39,702 nucleotides of DNA, taken from positions 1 to 39,702 of the forward strand of contig JAIHAN010000005.1 of the NCBI GenBank assembly GCA_020054815.1, read 5' to 3'. A program made the position numbers and the translations under genes. Every line of letters begins with the position of its first letter. Positions within the stretch are counted from its first letter, which is position 1. Below the pieces are notes generated by a model. That model had not been told where the DNA came from. It ran no database searches and saw only the letters and a list, made by a program, of their open reading frames with translations. This DNA comes from Peptococcaceae bacterium. GTDB taxonomy: Bacteria > Bacillota > Peptococcia > DRI-13. Shown here piece by piece: positions 8,813 through 17,151 of the stretch.

Positions 8813-10642
8813 ATGTCAGGACGAATCCCCGAGGAGATTATAAGTGACCTGCGGCACCGGGTAGATATTGTGGAAATAATCCGTGAATATTTACCCTTAA
8901 GAAAACAGGGCAACAATTTTATTGGCTTATGTCCTTTCCATCAGGAGAAAACTCCTTCCTTTGTGGTTTCCCCCCAGAAACAAATTTACCATTGCTTTGG
9001 TTGTGGTAAAGGCGGCAACGTTTTTTCTTTCCTCATGGAAAAAAATAATCTCAGCTATCCCGAAGCTGTACTGTATTTAGCCAAACGCTGCGGGATTACC
9101 ATACCCGAGAATGACATTTCACCTGAAAAAGCCAGGCAGGAAAAGAAGAAGCAGCGCTACTATGAAATCAATGAATTTGTGGCACAATATTACCATTGCC
9201 TCTTATTTGAAGGAGCCGGTAAAGAAGCACTGCTTTATCTGCAGAGGCGGGGACTGAGCCAAGATAGTTGTGCAAAATTTCTCCTGGGTTACGCCCCACA
9301 AGCCTGGGACCAGCTAACCCGTTTGTTATTGGATAAAAAGGTTTTACCTGAGGAACTGCTTATTTTGGGATTGGCAAGTAAAGCCCAGAATGGCAATCTC
9401 ATTGACCGTTTCCGTAACAGATTGATGTTTCCCATTTGTGACGAACGAGGACGTGTCGTGGGCTTCGGCGGCCGGGTTTTGGATGATTCTTTACCCAAGT
9501 ACTTAAATTCCCCGGATACGCCGCTTTTTAGTAAAGGGAGATTTCTGTATGGTCTGAATTTAGCCAAGGGACCCATCCGCACTCAGGATCAGGTCATCAT
9601 TATGGAAGGGTATATGGATGTAATTACTGCTCACCAGCACGGGATTAGTAATGCCGTGGCGACTTTGGGTACGGCCCTCACTACTGAACAGGCTAGAATG
9701 ATGATGCGTTACACCTATAATACGGCCACCTGTTTTGACGCCGACAGTGCAGGACAGGAGGCCACCCTGCGGGGCCTCGATATTCTCCAGCAATTAGGCT
9801 GTCATGTTTCTGTCGTAACCATACCTGACGGCAAAGACCCCGATGAATTTCTTAACAAACAGGGTAGAGAGGCATTTTTCAAAAGAATACAGGAAGCCCT
9901 TCCCCTTTTAGAATATAAACTACAAAAAATGCTGGAACAATACGATGCTAGTACCGTAAATGGTAAAATCCAGGTGGTGCAGAAACTCATACCCGATCTT
10001 CATAAGGTACAGAGTCCCGTAGCCAGGCAAGGTTTTATCCAGTTGTTGGCCGATAAGCTTGGTTTTCCCGAGGTGGCTATTCATGCCGAGATCAGGAAAT
10101 ACCGGCAGGGAGAGGCTGGGTCAAATACCGGGGATAGAAACCTCAATTTGAGTAAGAATAGATTCGTTACCGTTTCGGCCACCGCAAAGGCGGAGAGAAC
10201 TCTCATCCGCCTGGCAGTAGAGATTCCGGAAATCACCCAGCAAATTGAAGAAGCCGGCGGGATAGAGCTTTTTACCCATAATTCTTTGAAAGAAATTTAT
10301 CAACTGAATTTAGTTATGCATCAGGCTGGTCATAATATAAAGGCCAATGATTTAATGGTTTTTTTGGAAGACAAAGATAGCCAGGAAATCCTGGCAGAAA
10401 TACTGGTGGCCGATGAACTGCCCCAGGATTGGGAACGTGTCTTAAGAGACTGTCTTACAATTTTAGAACTTGAATATATTAATAGAAAAATCCAGGAAAA
10501 AAGCAATCTTATGATCCAATGTGAACAAAAGGGTGATATCAGCAAATCCCAAGAGTTGATGGCTCACATCCAACAATTGGTTATCAATAAACAGAGATTA
10601 ATAGCTACCCTACGGAAGGGGGGGAATGGGTTTGAAAACTGA
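8813..10642 (+). CDS. dnaG: DNA primase
   Basis: Synthesises RNA primers at the replication fork. It has 609 residues, the standard length. An N-terminal CHC2 zinc finger is visible ([11 protein letters not shown], then [11 protein letters not shown]). A TOPRIM catalytic core follows, with the glutamate in [16 protein letters not shown] and the DxD in [15 protein letters not shown] plus DGKDPDE. A less conserved C-terminal helicase-binding region follows the core. ATG 8813 is preceded by GGTGGTGA. The gene overlaps sigA by 17 nt, the conserved macromolecular-synthesis operon arrangement. I saw no convincing promoter in the AT-rich 220-bp gap upstream. Confidence 0.97.
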   Translation: MSGRIPEEIISDLRHRVDIVEIIREYLPLRKQGNNFIGLCPFHQEKTPSFVVSPQKQIYHCFGCGKGGNVFSFLMEKNNLSYPEAVLYLAKRCGITIPENDISPEKARQEKKKQRYYEINEFVAQYYHCLLFEGAGKEALLYLQRRGLSQDSCAKFLLGYAPQAWDQLTRLLLDKKVLPEELLILGLASKAQNGNLIDRFRNRLMFPICDERGRVVGFGGRVLDDSLPKYLNSPDTPLFSKGRFLYGLNLAKGPIRTQDQVIIMEGYMDVITAHQHGISNAVATLGTALTTEQARMMMRYTYNTATCFDADSAGQEATLRGLDILQQLGCHVSVVTIPDGKDPDEFLNKQGREAFFKRIQEALPLLEYKLQKMLEQYDASTVNGKIQVVQKLIPDLHKVQSPVARQGFIQLLADKLGFPEVAIHAEIRKYRQGEAGSNTGDRNLNLSKNRFVTVSATAKAERTLIRLAVEIPEITQQIEEAGGIELFTHNSLKEIYQLNLVMHQAGHNIKANDLMVFLEDKDSQEILAEILVADELPQDWERVLRDCLTILELEYINRKIQEKSNLMIQCEQKGDISKSQELMAHIQQLVINKQRLIATLRKGGNGFEN

Positions 10643-11762
10643 AAAAGACATAGAACAACTAAAAATTAATGGCGTGAAAGAACTTATCCAGAAAGGCAAG
10701 AAACGCGGTATTTTAACCTACCGTGAAATAATGGATACTCTACAGGGTGTGGAAATGACCCCTGAACAGATAGACGAGGTTTATGAACACCTCGGTTCCA
10801 TGGGTATTGATGTGGTGCCTGATTCTGCTGATATTGAATCTTTCAGTGATGCACATGAACCGGAGGTTATGGATGACCACCCGGAAGTTGAGGATGGGGA
10901 GATTGAGATTGATCTTTCCGTACCTGAGGGTGTTGGCATTGATGACCCTGTACGCATGTACTTAAAGGAAATTGGCCGTGTTCCCCTGCTCTCAGCTGAA
11001 GAGGAAGTGGAATTAGCTAAGCGGATGGAGCAGGGAGATGAGGAAGCCAAGCGTCGTTTGGCTGAAGCCAATTTGCGGCTTGTGGTCAGTATCGCCAAGC
11101 GCTATGTAGGTAGGGGCATGTTGTTTTTAGATTTGATCCAGGAAGGTAACCTGGGCTTAATCAAAGCGGTAGAAAAATTTGATTACCGGAAAGGCTATAA
11201 GTTCAGTACTTACGCTACCTGGTGGATTAGGCAGGCCATTACCAGAGCCATTGCTGACCAGGCCCGGACCATTCGTATTCCTGTGCATATGGTGGAAACC
11301 ATCAACAAGCTTATCAGGGTCTCCCGTCAATTGTTACAAGAGTTAGGCCGGGAGCCATCACCCGAGGAAATCGCCAAAGAGATGGATATCCCTGTGGAAA
11401 GGGTCAGGGAAATTCTAAAAATTGCTCAAGAACCTGTATCCCTGGAAACGCCTATTGGCGAAGAAGAAGACAGTCATTTAGGCGATTTTATTGAGGATGA
11501 AGATGCGCCGGCGCCTGCCGAAGCGGCCTCCTTTATTCTCCTCAAGGAACAGCTGGAAGAAGTTCTGGAGACATTAACTCCCCGGGAAGAAAAAGTCCTT
11601 CGTTTACGTTTTGGTCTCGATGACGGGCGGGCTCGTACCCTGGAAGAAGTAGGCCAGGAATTTGGCGTTACCCGGGAAAGAATCAGGCAAATAGAAGCCA
11701 AAGCCTTAAGAAAACTTCGTCACCCCAGCCGCAGCCGCAAATTAAAAGATTATTTGGATTAA
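10626..11762 (+). CDS. rpoD: RNA polymerase primary sigma factor (sigma-70/SigA)
   Basis: 378 residues, typical of Firmicutes SigA. Region 1.1 is short and acidic. Region 1.2 starts at [20 protein letters not shown]. Region 2 carries the -10 recognition helix and aromatic residues ([19 protein letters not shown]). Region 3 follows ([16 protein letters not shown]). Region 4.2 has the -35-binding HTH ([19 protein letters not shown]). The start overlaps the end of dnaG; AAGGGGGGGA serves either ATG 10626 or TTG 10632. The promoters found in this window (TTGACA/TATAAT type) fit this factor. Confidence 0.98.
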   Translation: MGLKTEKDIEQLKINGVKELIQKGKKRGILTYREIMDTLQGVEMTPEQIDEVYEHLGSMGIDVVPDSADIESFSDAHEPEVMDDHPEVEDGEIEIDLSVPEGVGIDDPVRMYLKEIGRVPLLSAEEEVELAKRMEQGDEEAKRRLAEANLRLVVSIAKRYVGRGMLFLDLIQEGNLGLIKAVEKFDYRKGYKFSTYATWWIRQAITRAIADQARTIRIPVHMVETINKLIRVSRQLLQELGREPSPEEIAKEMDIPVERVREILKIAQEPVSLETPIGEEEDSHLGDFIEDEDAPAPAEAASFILLKEQLEEVLETLTPREEKVLRLRFGLDDGRARTLEEVGQEFGVTRERIRQIEAKALRKLRHPSRSRKLKDYLD

Positions 11763-11769
11763 ATTACTA

Positions 11770-11798
11770 TTGACCGCTGCGGAAAATTATTATACAAT
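11770..11798 (+). promoter_or_regulatory. Promoter of the tRNA pair
   Basis: TTGACC (11770-11775, 5/6), a 17-bp spacer and TACAAT (11793-11798, 5/6) start 7 bases after the sigA stop. The first tRNA begins 27 bases downstream of the -10 box. Confidence 0.75.
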
Positions 11799-11825
11799 AA
11801 TCATTGTCTCCGATGGAGATTGACC

Positions 11826-11900
11826 GGGCCTATAGCTCAGCGGTAGAGCAACCGGCTCATAACCGGTTGGTCCCTGGTTCGATCCCAGGTGGGCCCACCA
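11826..11900 (+). tRNA. tRNA with CAT anticodon (elongator Met, possibly Ile2)
   Basis: A full 75-nt cloverleaf with encoded CCA. The acceptor stem GGGCCTA pairs with TGGGCCC (one G-T pair). The D arm is GCTC/GAGC. The anticodon stem ACCGG/CCGGT carries loop CTCATAA, with anticodon CAT at 11858-11860. The T arm is CCTGG/CCAGG with TTCGATC. It is not an initiator, because the acceptor stem is fully paired at 1:72. A CAT tRNA of this form can be elongator Met or, after lysidine modification by TilS, Ile2; sequence reading alone does not settle which. Confidence 0.95.
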
Positions 11901-11905
11901 ACTAC

Positions 11906-12007
11906 TTGTAAGTTACTAGTTATCAGTTACTAGTTACTAGTGATGAAAAGATCTCAAAGGTTAACTAACTATTTACTAACAACTAGTAACTAGCAACTAA
12001 CAACTAA
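11906..12007 (+). repeat. Imperfect inverted repeat built from TAGTTACTAGT units in the tRNA spacer
   Basis: The left arm (11906-11941) repeats AGTTACTAGTTA-like units. The right arm (11975-12007) carries the complement (AACTAGTAACT, then AACTAACAACTAA). The best-matched 18 bases of the arms pair at 15 positions. The loop of about 33 bases contains an unrelated AGATCT core. The repeat fills nearly all of the spacer between the two tRNA genes. Confidence 0.7.
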
Positions 12008-12010
12008 ATT

Positions 12011-12086
<76 letters not shown>

Positions 12087-12091
12087 TTTGT

Positions 12092-12125
12092 AAAAAAAGC
12101 ACCATGTGTATGCATGGTGCTTTTT
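12092..12125 (+). terminator. Terminator of the tRNA pair
   Basis: The stem AGCACCATG/CATGGTGCT, extended by A/T pairs, has a 6-nt loop and ends in TTTTT. It starts 6 bases after the tRNA-Val CCA end. Confidence 0.88.
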
Positions 12126-12128
12126 GTG

Positions 12129-12158
12129 TGCGACAACGGGGACGGTTCTTCTGTCGCA
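12129..12158 (+). repeat. Palindrome-ended dispersed repeat, copy 1
   Basis: Thirty bases bounded by TGCGACA and its exact complement TGTCGCA around the core ACGGGGACGGTTCTTC. A second, decayed copy lies at 17069-17099 on the opposite strand. Short palindromic units of this form are usual for REP-like elements mobilised by IS200/RAYT-type transposases, but no such transposase is in this window. Confidence 0.75.
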
Positions 12159-12242
12159 TTATTTATAAGTCCCAGTTTATTTATCTCTGGTAAAAAACAC
12201 TTTGTATTTACATAAACTAAATCTTCATTGAATTGGTAAATT

Positions 12243-12265
12243 AAGACATTGTTATATGGTATAAT
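12243..12265 (+). promoter_or_regulatory. Extended -10 promoter of the decayed ggt gene
   Basis: TGGTATAAT (12257-12265) has both the TGn extension and a perfect TATAAT. The -35 region is poor. The leader ends in AGGAGGAGTTT before the ATG at 12302, so initiation signals survive in front of a broken gene. Confidence 0.5.
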
Positions 12266-12301
12266 AGGCATGATAAGCCGGGTAGACAGGAGGAGTTTTA
12301 C

Positions 12302-12780
12302 ATGCATCGACCTGTGGTCATGGGTAAAAGAGGTATGGTGTCTTCCGCTCATTATTTAGCCTCACAAGCCGGTCTCAATGTGCTGAGGGACGGCGGCAAT
12401 GCCATGGAGGCTGCCATAACGGTCAATGCTGTCTTAAATGTGGTCCAGCCTTATGCTTGTGGGATGGGTGGGGATGTTTTCTTTCTGTACCCGGTTGTGT
12501 CCACGCCTGGCAGGAAATTTATGAGCGATTCGCCGCCAAGAGTTTGGCATATTTATTTGCCCCGACCATAGATTATGCCCAGGGCTTCCCGGCCAGTCAT
12601 CACCTGGTAGAAATTATCCGCAAATATCGTGATATACTACAAAAGGACCGGGAACTGCAAAAAAATTTTTTTACCCCGGGGCAGCGTTTCCCATCCCGGA
12701 GATATCATCTGCCAGGATGATTAATGGACTTTTACCTTGGGAACTATCGCCCAGAAGATAGAGAAAGAATTTGCCACCTC
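12302..12780 (+). pseudogene. Gamma-glutamyltransferase family remnant
   Basis: The first 60 or so codons read as an intact Ggt N-terminus (HRPVVMGKRGMVSSAHYLAS, RDGGNAMEAAITVNAVLNVV, GMGGDVFF). At about 12485 the frame breaks directly into VPGCVHAWQEIYERFA. In Ggt proteins that segment normally lies some 30-40 residues further on, so an internal stretch has been deleted. A second frame runs through FAPTIDYAQGFPASHHLVEI to about 12675, a third carries HPGDIICQDD followed by a stop, and GTIAQKIEKEF is the last recognisable piece. The catalytic small subunit with the autoprocessing Thr is missing entirely. The promoter and ribosome binding site remain. This is a clear decaying pseudogene. The family (glutathione and gamma-glutamyl compound hydrolysis) is secure; the original substrate is not. 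Confidence 0.88.
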
Positions 12781-12826
12781 GTTCCAGAATCTCCGCATAG
12801 AACAGACTAAAGAAAAACTAAGGTTC

Positions 12827-12934
12827 GCCGCCAGTTATGGTATCCGGCCACTGGCGGCATTAGGCACATCCTGTGTCGTCAAAATCAGACCACCCTCAAC
12901 ATTCCATTTATGGAATGTTGAGGGTGGGGTCTGA
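12827..12934 (+). repeat. Two adjacent perfect hairpins (REP/MITE-like) in the ggt debris
   Basis: The first is GCCGCCAGT/ACTGGCGGC (12827-12835 with 12850-12858). The second is a 22-bp stem: the left arm 12885-12906 (TCAGACCACCCTCAACATTCC + A) pairs with 12911-12934 around loop TTTA, the only defect being two extra G in the right arm. The region has no U-run and lies inside non-coding debris, so a mobile palindrome is more likely than a terminator. Confidence 0.7.
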
Positions 12935-13084
12935 CCATATGAATGCCCATCTGATTTTTCATCCTCACTTCGCAAAGTCTGTTTCGCTATGCTCCAATAT
13001 GGAACGGTTATGGCAAATTCCTTATTCTGAGGATTACTTTCAGGGTAGTGGTGTACTACTTCATTAAAAGAAAGAGGTAACAAC
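12935..13084. other. Non-coding debris between the hairpins and trmK
   Basis: No supported gene is seen. Short open frames on both strands lack family features and ribosome binding sites. The last part (AAAGAGGTAACAAC) is the ribosome binding site of trmK. The stretch is probably the rest of the eroded ggt locus, but I could not align any of it to Ggt. Confidence 0.5.
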
Positions 13085-13792
13085 GTGTTGAATTTGTCTC
13101 AGCGTTTACTGACCCTGGCCCGTTTGGTCCCGCAGGGCTCCAGGGTGGCAGATATCGGTACCGACCATGCTTTTTTGCCCTGTTATCTGGTGAAGGAAGG
13201 GATTGCCTCCTTTGTCATAGGTGTTGATGTTCATGAAGGGCCCTACCAGGCGGCCTGCCGTACCGTCGAGGCTTACAAGGCAAAAGAGCAGGTAGAGATA
13301 CGGCGGGGGGACGGTCTAACGGTTATTGAGCCCGGTGAGGTTGATGTAGTGATTATCGCCGGGATGGGGGGAAGTACCAGCAGGGACATCTTAGAGATTT
13401 CTCCTCAGGTAGTGGAAACACTGAAAAAAATGATTTTCCAACCCATGAACGGAGCCGATGCGGTCCGCAGGTGGCTTTCCGAGCATAGCTGGGTGATTAC
13501 CGGAGAGGATATTATTTACGAAGATAAAAGGTTTTTTGTGGTCGTTGCGGCGGAAAAAGGGGAAAAAACTCCTCTGACAGAAGAAGAAATACAATATGGA
13601 CCCCTTTTAATCAAGAACAGGCATCCTTTACTCCGGGAGGTTTTACAGAAAGATATAGAAGCCATGCAGGAAATACTCAGGCAGTTGGCGAAATCTCAGA
13701 ATCAAGAGAGTAAAGTAAAAGTCCATGAATTTACGAGAAGAATTCAAATGGCAAAGGGGTTACAGGAATGGTTGTTCGCTGCCAAACAGTAG
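13085..13792 (+). CDS. trmK: tRNA (adenine22-N1)-methyltransferase, TrmK family
   Basis: A class I SAM-dependent methyltransferase of 235 residues that makes m1A22 in tRNA. Motif I is VADIGTDHAFLPCYLVKEG. It is followed by VIGVDVHEGPYQAA and the family hallmark VVIIAGMGGSTSRDIL (motif IV region). The later FQPMNGADAVRRWLSEHSW block is also typical. The GTG start has AGAGGT at 7-nt spacing. In Firmicutes trmK follows sigA and overlaps the nif3-like gene, exactly the order here once the tRNAs and ggt remnant are set aside; the overlap with nif3 is 25 nt. Confidence 0.95.
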   Translation: MLNLSQRLLTLARLVPQGSRVADIGTDHAFLPCYLVKEGIASFVIGVDVHEGPYQAACRTVEAYKAKEQVEIRRGDGLTVIEPGEVDVVIIAGMGGSTSRDILEISPQVVETLKKMIFQPMNGADAVRRWLSEHSWVITGEDIIYEDKRFFVVVAAEKGEKTPLTEEEIQYGPLLIKNRHPLLREVLQKDIEAMQEILRQLAKSQNQESKVKVHEFTRRIQMAKGLQEWLFAAKQ

Positions 13793-14880
13793 TACAGTTA
13801 ATTGAAAAATTTGCACCCAAGTACCTGGCCGAGGACTGGGACAACATTGGTCTGCAGATAGGGGACCCGTCCCAGGAGGTAAAGAAGATCCTGGTTTCCC
13901 TGGATCTGAACATGGAAGTCCTGAACGAAGCCCTCAGCCTGGGCGCAGACATGCTGGTTGTACACCATACGCCCCTTTTCAAACCCCTGAAAAACCTTAG
14001 GACTGATTTGCCTTTGGGCCGCCTGATTGCCAAGATTGTGGAAAACCGTATGAGCCTTTATACCGCCCATACCAATTTGGATTCCACCTGGGGTGGTGTC
14101 AATGATGTTTTGGCCCAAAAACTCAAGCTCCGGGATGTGGAAGTACTCTCCTCCGGCTGGCAGCAGAAACTCTTTAAACTGGTGGTATTCGTGCCCGTGG
14201 ATTACGTGGAAAAGGTTCGTGAGGCTATTTCTTCCGCAGGAGGAGGGTGGATTGGCAATTACTCCGATTGCACGTTTCAGTTAAAAGGCACGGGGACTTT
14301 CCGGCCCTTGTCTGGAACTAATCCTTTTATCGGTGAGCAGGGTAAACTGGAATATGTTGAGGAAGTTCGTCTGGAGACTATTGTCCCGGAAGAAATTCTT
14401 TCTAAAGTCGTCAAAACCATGCTGAAAGCCCATCCCTATGAAGAAGTGGCCTATGACCTTTATCCCCTGGCTAACCAGGGTAAGTCGGCAGGCTTGGGGA
14501 GAGTGGGTTGTTTAGCTGCGCCTTTATCTCTGGCTGATTTTATTGACCTGGTCAAAGCATCCCTTAGCTTATCCCATGTCCGTTACTGCGGTGATTTAAA
14601 TAAAACCATTCGCAAAGTCGCCCTTTGCGGGGGAAGTGGCGCTTCCCTCATTCCTCAGGCTGTCTTTGCCGGCGCTCAGGTTTTATTAACCGGGGATATC
14701 AAGTACCACGAGGCCCAGGAGGCCTTTTCCCAGGATCTGGCCCTGGTTGATGCCGGGCATTTTGCCACAGAGTATCCTATTATCCATGTCGTAGCTGATT
14801 TCCTTCGCCAGCAGTTGGCTAAAGAGGATGTACAGGTTTTTGTATCCCGGATCAATACAGATCCTTTTCGCTATTTATAG
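13768..14880 (+). CDS. Nif3-like dinuclear metal-center protein (YqfO/GTP cyclohydrolase 1 type 2 family)
   Basis: 370 residues, the long Firmicutes form with a central PII/CutA-like insertion (about residues 130-235). Metal-ligand motifs visible: DMLVVHHTPLFKP (paired His), YTAHTNLD in the N-terminal half, and LVDAGHFATEYP (His and Glu) near the C-terminus. The family forms a hexameric toroid with two metal ions per subunit; its biological role is unsettled, despite the GTP cyclohydrolase label in databases. The ATG at 13768 overlaps trmK. The gene ends within a terminator stem. Confidence 0.94.
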   Translation: MVVRCQTVVQLIEKFAPKYLAEDWDNIGLQIGDPSQEVKKILVSLDLNMEVLNEALSLGADMLVVHHTPLFKPLKNLRTDLPLGRLIAKIVENRMSLYTAHTNLDSTWGGVNDVLAQKLKLRDVEVLSSGWQQKLFKLVVFVPVDYVEKVREAISSAGGGWIGNYSDCTFQLKGTGTFRPLSGTNPFIGEQGKLEYVEEVRLETIVPEEILSKVVKTMLKAHPYEEVAYDLYPLANQGKSAGLGRVGCLAAPLSLADFIDLVKASLSLSHVRYCGDLNKTIRKVALCGGSGASLIPQAVFAGAQVLLTGDIKYHEAQEAFSQDLALVDAGHFATEYPIIHVVADFLRQQLAKEDVQVFVSRINTDPFRYL

Positions 14881-14917
14881 GATAGGAAGTTATTTCCTGT
14901 CCTTTTGTTTTTTAGAT
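14879..14917 (+). terminator. Terminator overlapping the end of the nif3-like gene
   Basis: The 10-bp stem AGGATAGGAA/TTCCTGTCCT (one G-T pair) has a 5-nt loop and is followed by TTTGTTTTTTT. The left arm begins at the last bases of the stop codon. Confidence 0.8.
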
Positions 14918-14938
14918 CATCATGAGAGGAGAGGTAGT

Positions 14939-15652
14939 ATGGAACAGGAAAGATTAATATGGGATTTGCAAGCTTTGGCCCAGGAAGAGTATGAGCTGCT
15001 GAAAAAAGATGGGTTAAAACCTATGGTGGTCCGCTTAAAACAGTTGCAGGAGAGCATTAAAAGAGCGGAAGAAGAAAGTAGTACACTGGTGAACCTTCTT
15101 GCCGAAGCGGAGGCTAAGGCAGCCAAGCTGGACAGGGAGGTAGCCCGGATGACCAAACAGGCCAAGGGAAGTAAAGATAAATTATACCAGGCTAAAGGCG
15201 GGTCATTAAAAGAATTGTTGAGTTTACAGCAATCTGTGGTGAAGATGGAAGAAGAAATTACTAACAGTGAAAACCGCTACATGGACGTACTCAATGAGAT
15301 AGATAACCTCAAGGCCAAACAAAAGCAGGTGAAGGAAATTATTAAATCCCTGAAGAAAGAATATAACGAAGGTGTGAAGGAGTATAAGAAAACCGTAAGC
15401 CAGATAGATGTCAGACTTGCCGAATTGAAACTAAAGAGAGAGGAAATCGAGGAGCAATTATGCCCTGAAACATTACGGCTTTATACGGAAACAGAAAAGC
15501 GTTTCCCCAGGAATGCCGTGGCTAAGATTAAAAGAGGAACTTGTTCAGGATGCCATATTAGTATTCCTTCTGTTTTAGTCCTGCGCATTAAAGAGGGGAA
15601 AGCTTTACAGCGCTGTGACAACTGCGGAAGAATTTTAATCAACATTCCCTAA
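14939..15652 (+). CDS. Coiled-coil protein with C-terminal C4 zinc ribbon
   Basis: 237 residues from an ATG with GAGAGGAGAGG upstream. Residues ~5-190 are charged, heptad-like and Lys/Glu-rich, a long alpha-helical hairpin. The C-terminus carries CSGCHISIPS...RCDNCGRIL, a C4 zinc ribbon (zf-RING_7/COG1579 family). The same family lies next to trmK-nif3 in many Clostridia. Members are predicted nucleic-acid-binding proteins of unknown precise role. The longer open frame starting at 14828 would overlap the preceding gene and its terminator, so it is rejected. Confidence 0.9.
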   Translation: MEQERLIWDLQALAQEEYELLKKDGLKPMVVRLKQLQESIKRAEEESSTLVNLLAEAEAKAAKLDREVARMTKQAKGSKDKLYQAKGGSLKELLSLQQSVVKMEEEITNSENRYMDVLNEIDNLKAKQKQVKEIIKSLKKEYNEGVKEYKKTVSQIDVRLAELKLKREEIEEQLCPETLRLYTETEKRFPRNAVAKIKRGTCSGCHISIPSVLVLRIKEGKALQRCDNCGRILINIP

Positions 15653-15688
15653 GCACCTAGTTTCAGGCTGAGTTAAGTGGAGGACAGC

Positions 15689-17068
15689 ATGAAAAAAAGA
15701 GCAACAATAATCATTCTAATCTTTTTACTGTTCATCTCTCTTCATGTACAGGCAGCAGAATTATCCTATAGCATAAAAGATCAAACCTATTACCAGGTGA
15801 CCACTACTTATTACTTTAAAAACGTGGGCACATCGACTGCCCGCGATATTAATCTGGCCATCACACTACCCAATGTTTATTTAACGAAAAATATGCCCTA
15901 CTCCTATTTAATGGCCACCACCTATTCCCAAGAGCCCCTGGAAATCACCACAGACTTAAAAGGGAATCGTACCGGCAAATTTAATATGGCTTCCCTTAAG
16001 CCGGGAGAGAAAAAGAGTTTAACAGTCCAGCAAGTTTACCGGGTCGGCAGGGTCAGCTATACCATTGATCCCCTGAAGATAAAAAGCTATCAGCCTCTGG
16101 AGCCGGCCCTGGTTCCTTATTTAAAACCAGCTCCGGGCATAGAAAGTGATCATCCCCTTATCGTAAGTAAAGCCAAGGAAGTCATTGGTGGCGAAACCAA
16201 TCCTTTTCTTAAAGCCAAAAAGATCTTTGCTTTTTTGAACAGTCATATGCGTTATGCCAGCAAACCCACAGACCCTGCCAATAAAGGGGCTCTTTCCGCC
16301 TTACAAACAGGTACTGGTGTTTGTGAGGATTATGCTGATCTAATGGTAGCCCTCCTCCGGGCTGTCGGGGTACCGAGCCGTACGGTAGCGGGATGGATGG
16401 GGAGTATAAATGAGCCCCGGGTGACTATTGCTGATGAGGGCGGTCATAAACTTCCGGGCCATATGTGGGTGGAATATTACCTGCCCGGTTATGGCTGGAT
16501 ACCTGCCGATCCTACTTACACCTATCTTTATAACGGTGTCCCTACCGTTGATTACAGCAGGTTGACGGGATTAAATGAACTGCGTTATGCCGAGGAAAGC
16601 GAGGCAGAAAGTTACCGGGTTTATTACAGTTACTATAATGGTAAACTGGAGGGATACTTTACTATTACCCTAACAAAAACTCAGGCTCCACCCAGTTATG
16701 ATGCCCAGTTGGAACCTGTAACCCTTTATCTGGAAGGACTGCCCCTGATTTATGATGTGGAGCCGGTGATTGTGGGTGGACGGGCGTTAGTACCGCTGCG
16801 GGGAATCTTTAGCACCCTGGGGGCCACTGTTTCCTGGGATGAAGCTTCCCAAACCGTAACAGCCAGGACAGCCTCTAAAACAATTACCCTGAAGATTGGG
16901 AGCACCGATGCACAAATAAACGGACAAAATGTATTGCTGGATGTCCCGCCCCAAATTATTGCCAACAGGACCATGGTGCCCCTGCGCTTTATTGGCGAAG
17001 CCCTGGGGGTACAAGTTAACTGGGACAGCAATACGAAAGTGATTAACTTGAACTTGTCTCGCCAATGA
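15689..17068 (+). CDS. Secreted transglutaminase-like protein with copper-amine-oxidase-type C-terminal domain
   Basis: 459 residues. An N-terminal signal peptide (KKR, then a hydrophobic run ending near HVQA-AELSY) indicates export. Next is a beta-rich domain (~30-145). A transglutaminase/protease-like core follows, with the triad C212 (GTGVCEDYADLMVALL), H258 (GHMWVEYYLPG) and D274 (IPADPTY). The last ~110 residues hold two repeats of the copper amine oxidase N-terminal-like domain (GGRALVPLRGIFSTLGATV, NRTMVPLRFIGEALGVQV), common on clostridial cell-surface proteins. GGAGG precedes the ATG by 6 nt, which decides against GTG 15677. The substrate is unknown; a cell-wall peptidase or crosslinking role is a guess from architecture. 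Confidence 0.9.
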   Translation: MKKRATIIILIFLLFISLHVQAAELSYSIKDQTYYQVTTTYYFKNVGTSTARDINLAITLPNVYLTKNMPYSYLMATTYSQEPLEITTDLKGNRTGKFNMASLKPGEKKSLTVQQVYRVGRVSYTIDPLKIKSYQPLEPALVPYLKPAPGIESDHPLIVSKAKEVIGGETNPFLKAKKIFAFLNSHMRYASKPTDPANKGALSALQTGTGVCEDYADLMVALLRAVGVPSRTVAGWMGSINEPRVTIADEGGHKLPGHMWVEYYLPGYGWIPADPTYTYLYNGVPTVDYSRLTGLNELRYAEESEAESYRVYYSYYNGKLEGYFTITLTKTQAPPSYDAQLEPVTLYLEGLPLIYDVEPVIVGGRALVPLRGIFSTLGATVSWDEASQTVTARTASKTITLKIGSTDAQINGQNVLLDVPPQIIANRTMVPLRFIGEALGVQVNWDSNTKVINLNLSRQ

Positions 17069-17099
17069 GTCAGAGGAAGAACGGTCCCCCTTTGTCGCA
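17069..17099 (-). repeat. Dispersed repeat, copy 2 (decayed)
   Basis: Read on the minus strand it begins TGCGACAAAGGGGGACCG and continues TTCTTC, aligning with copy 1 at 12129-12158 apart from a few substitutions and insertions. The far terminal arm has decayed (CTGACTC instead of TGTCGCA). It directly abuts the stop codon of the transglutaminase gene. Confidence 0.65.
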
Positions 17100-17110
17100 T
17101 TGTATCCAAT

Positions 17111-17141
17111 AAAAAAAGACCGTAATAAACCGGTCTTTTTT
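17111..17141. terminator. Bidirectional terminator between the convergent transglutaminase and thioredoxin-like genes
   Basis: The stem AAAAAGACCG/CGGTCTTTTT has an 8-nt loop. T-runs occur on both strands, so it can serve both converging transcripts. Confidence 0.85.
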
Positions 17142-17151
17142 ACGCAAATGA

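Noticed and set aside
12737-13083. Short open frames on both strands around the hairpins near 12900
   Set aside because: They arise from reading through inverted repeats and ggt debris; the translations on the two strands share the same repeat-derived peptide, showing the palindrome rather than a gene.
14828-14938. Upstream extension of the zinc-ribbon protein to 274 residues
   Set aside because: It would overlap the nif3-like gene and run through a terminator hairpin; the ATG at 14939 has a clear ribosome binding site.
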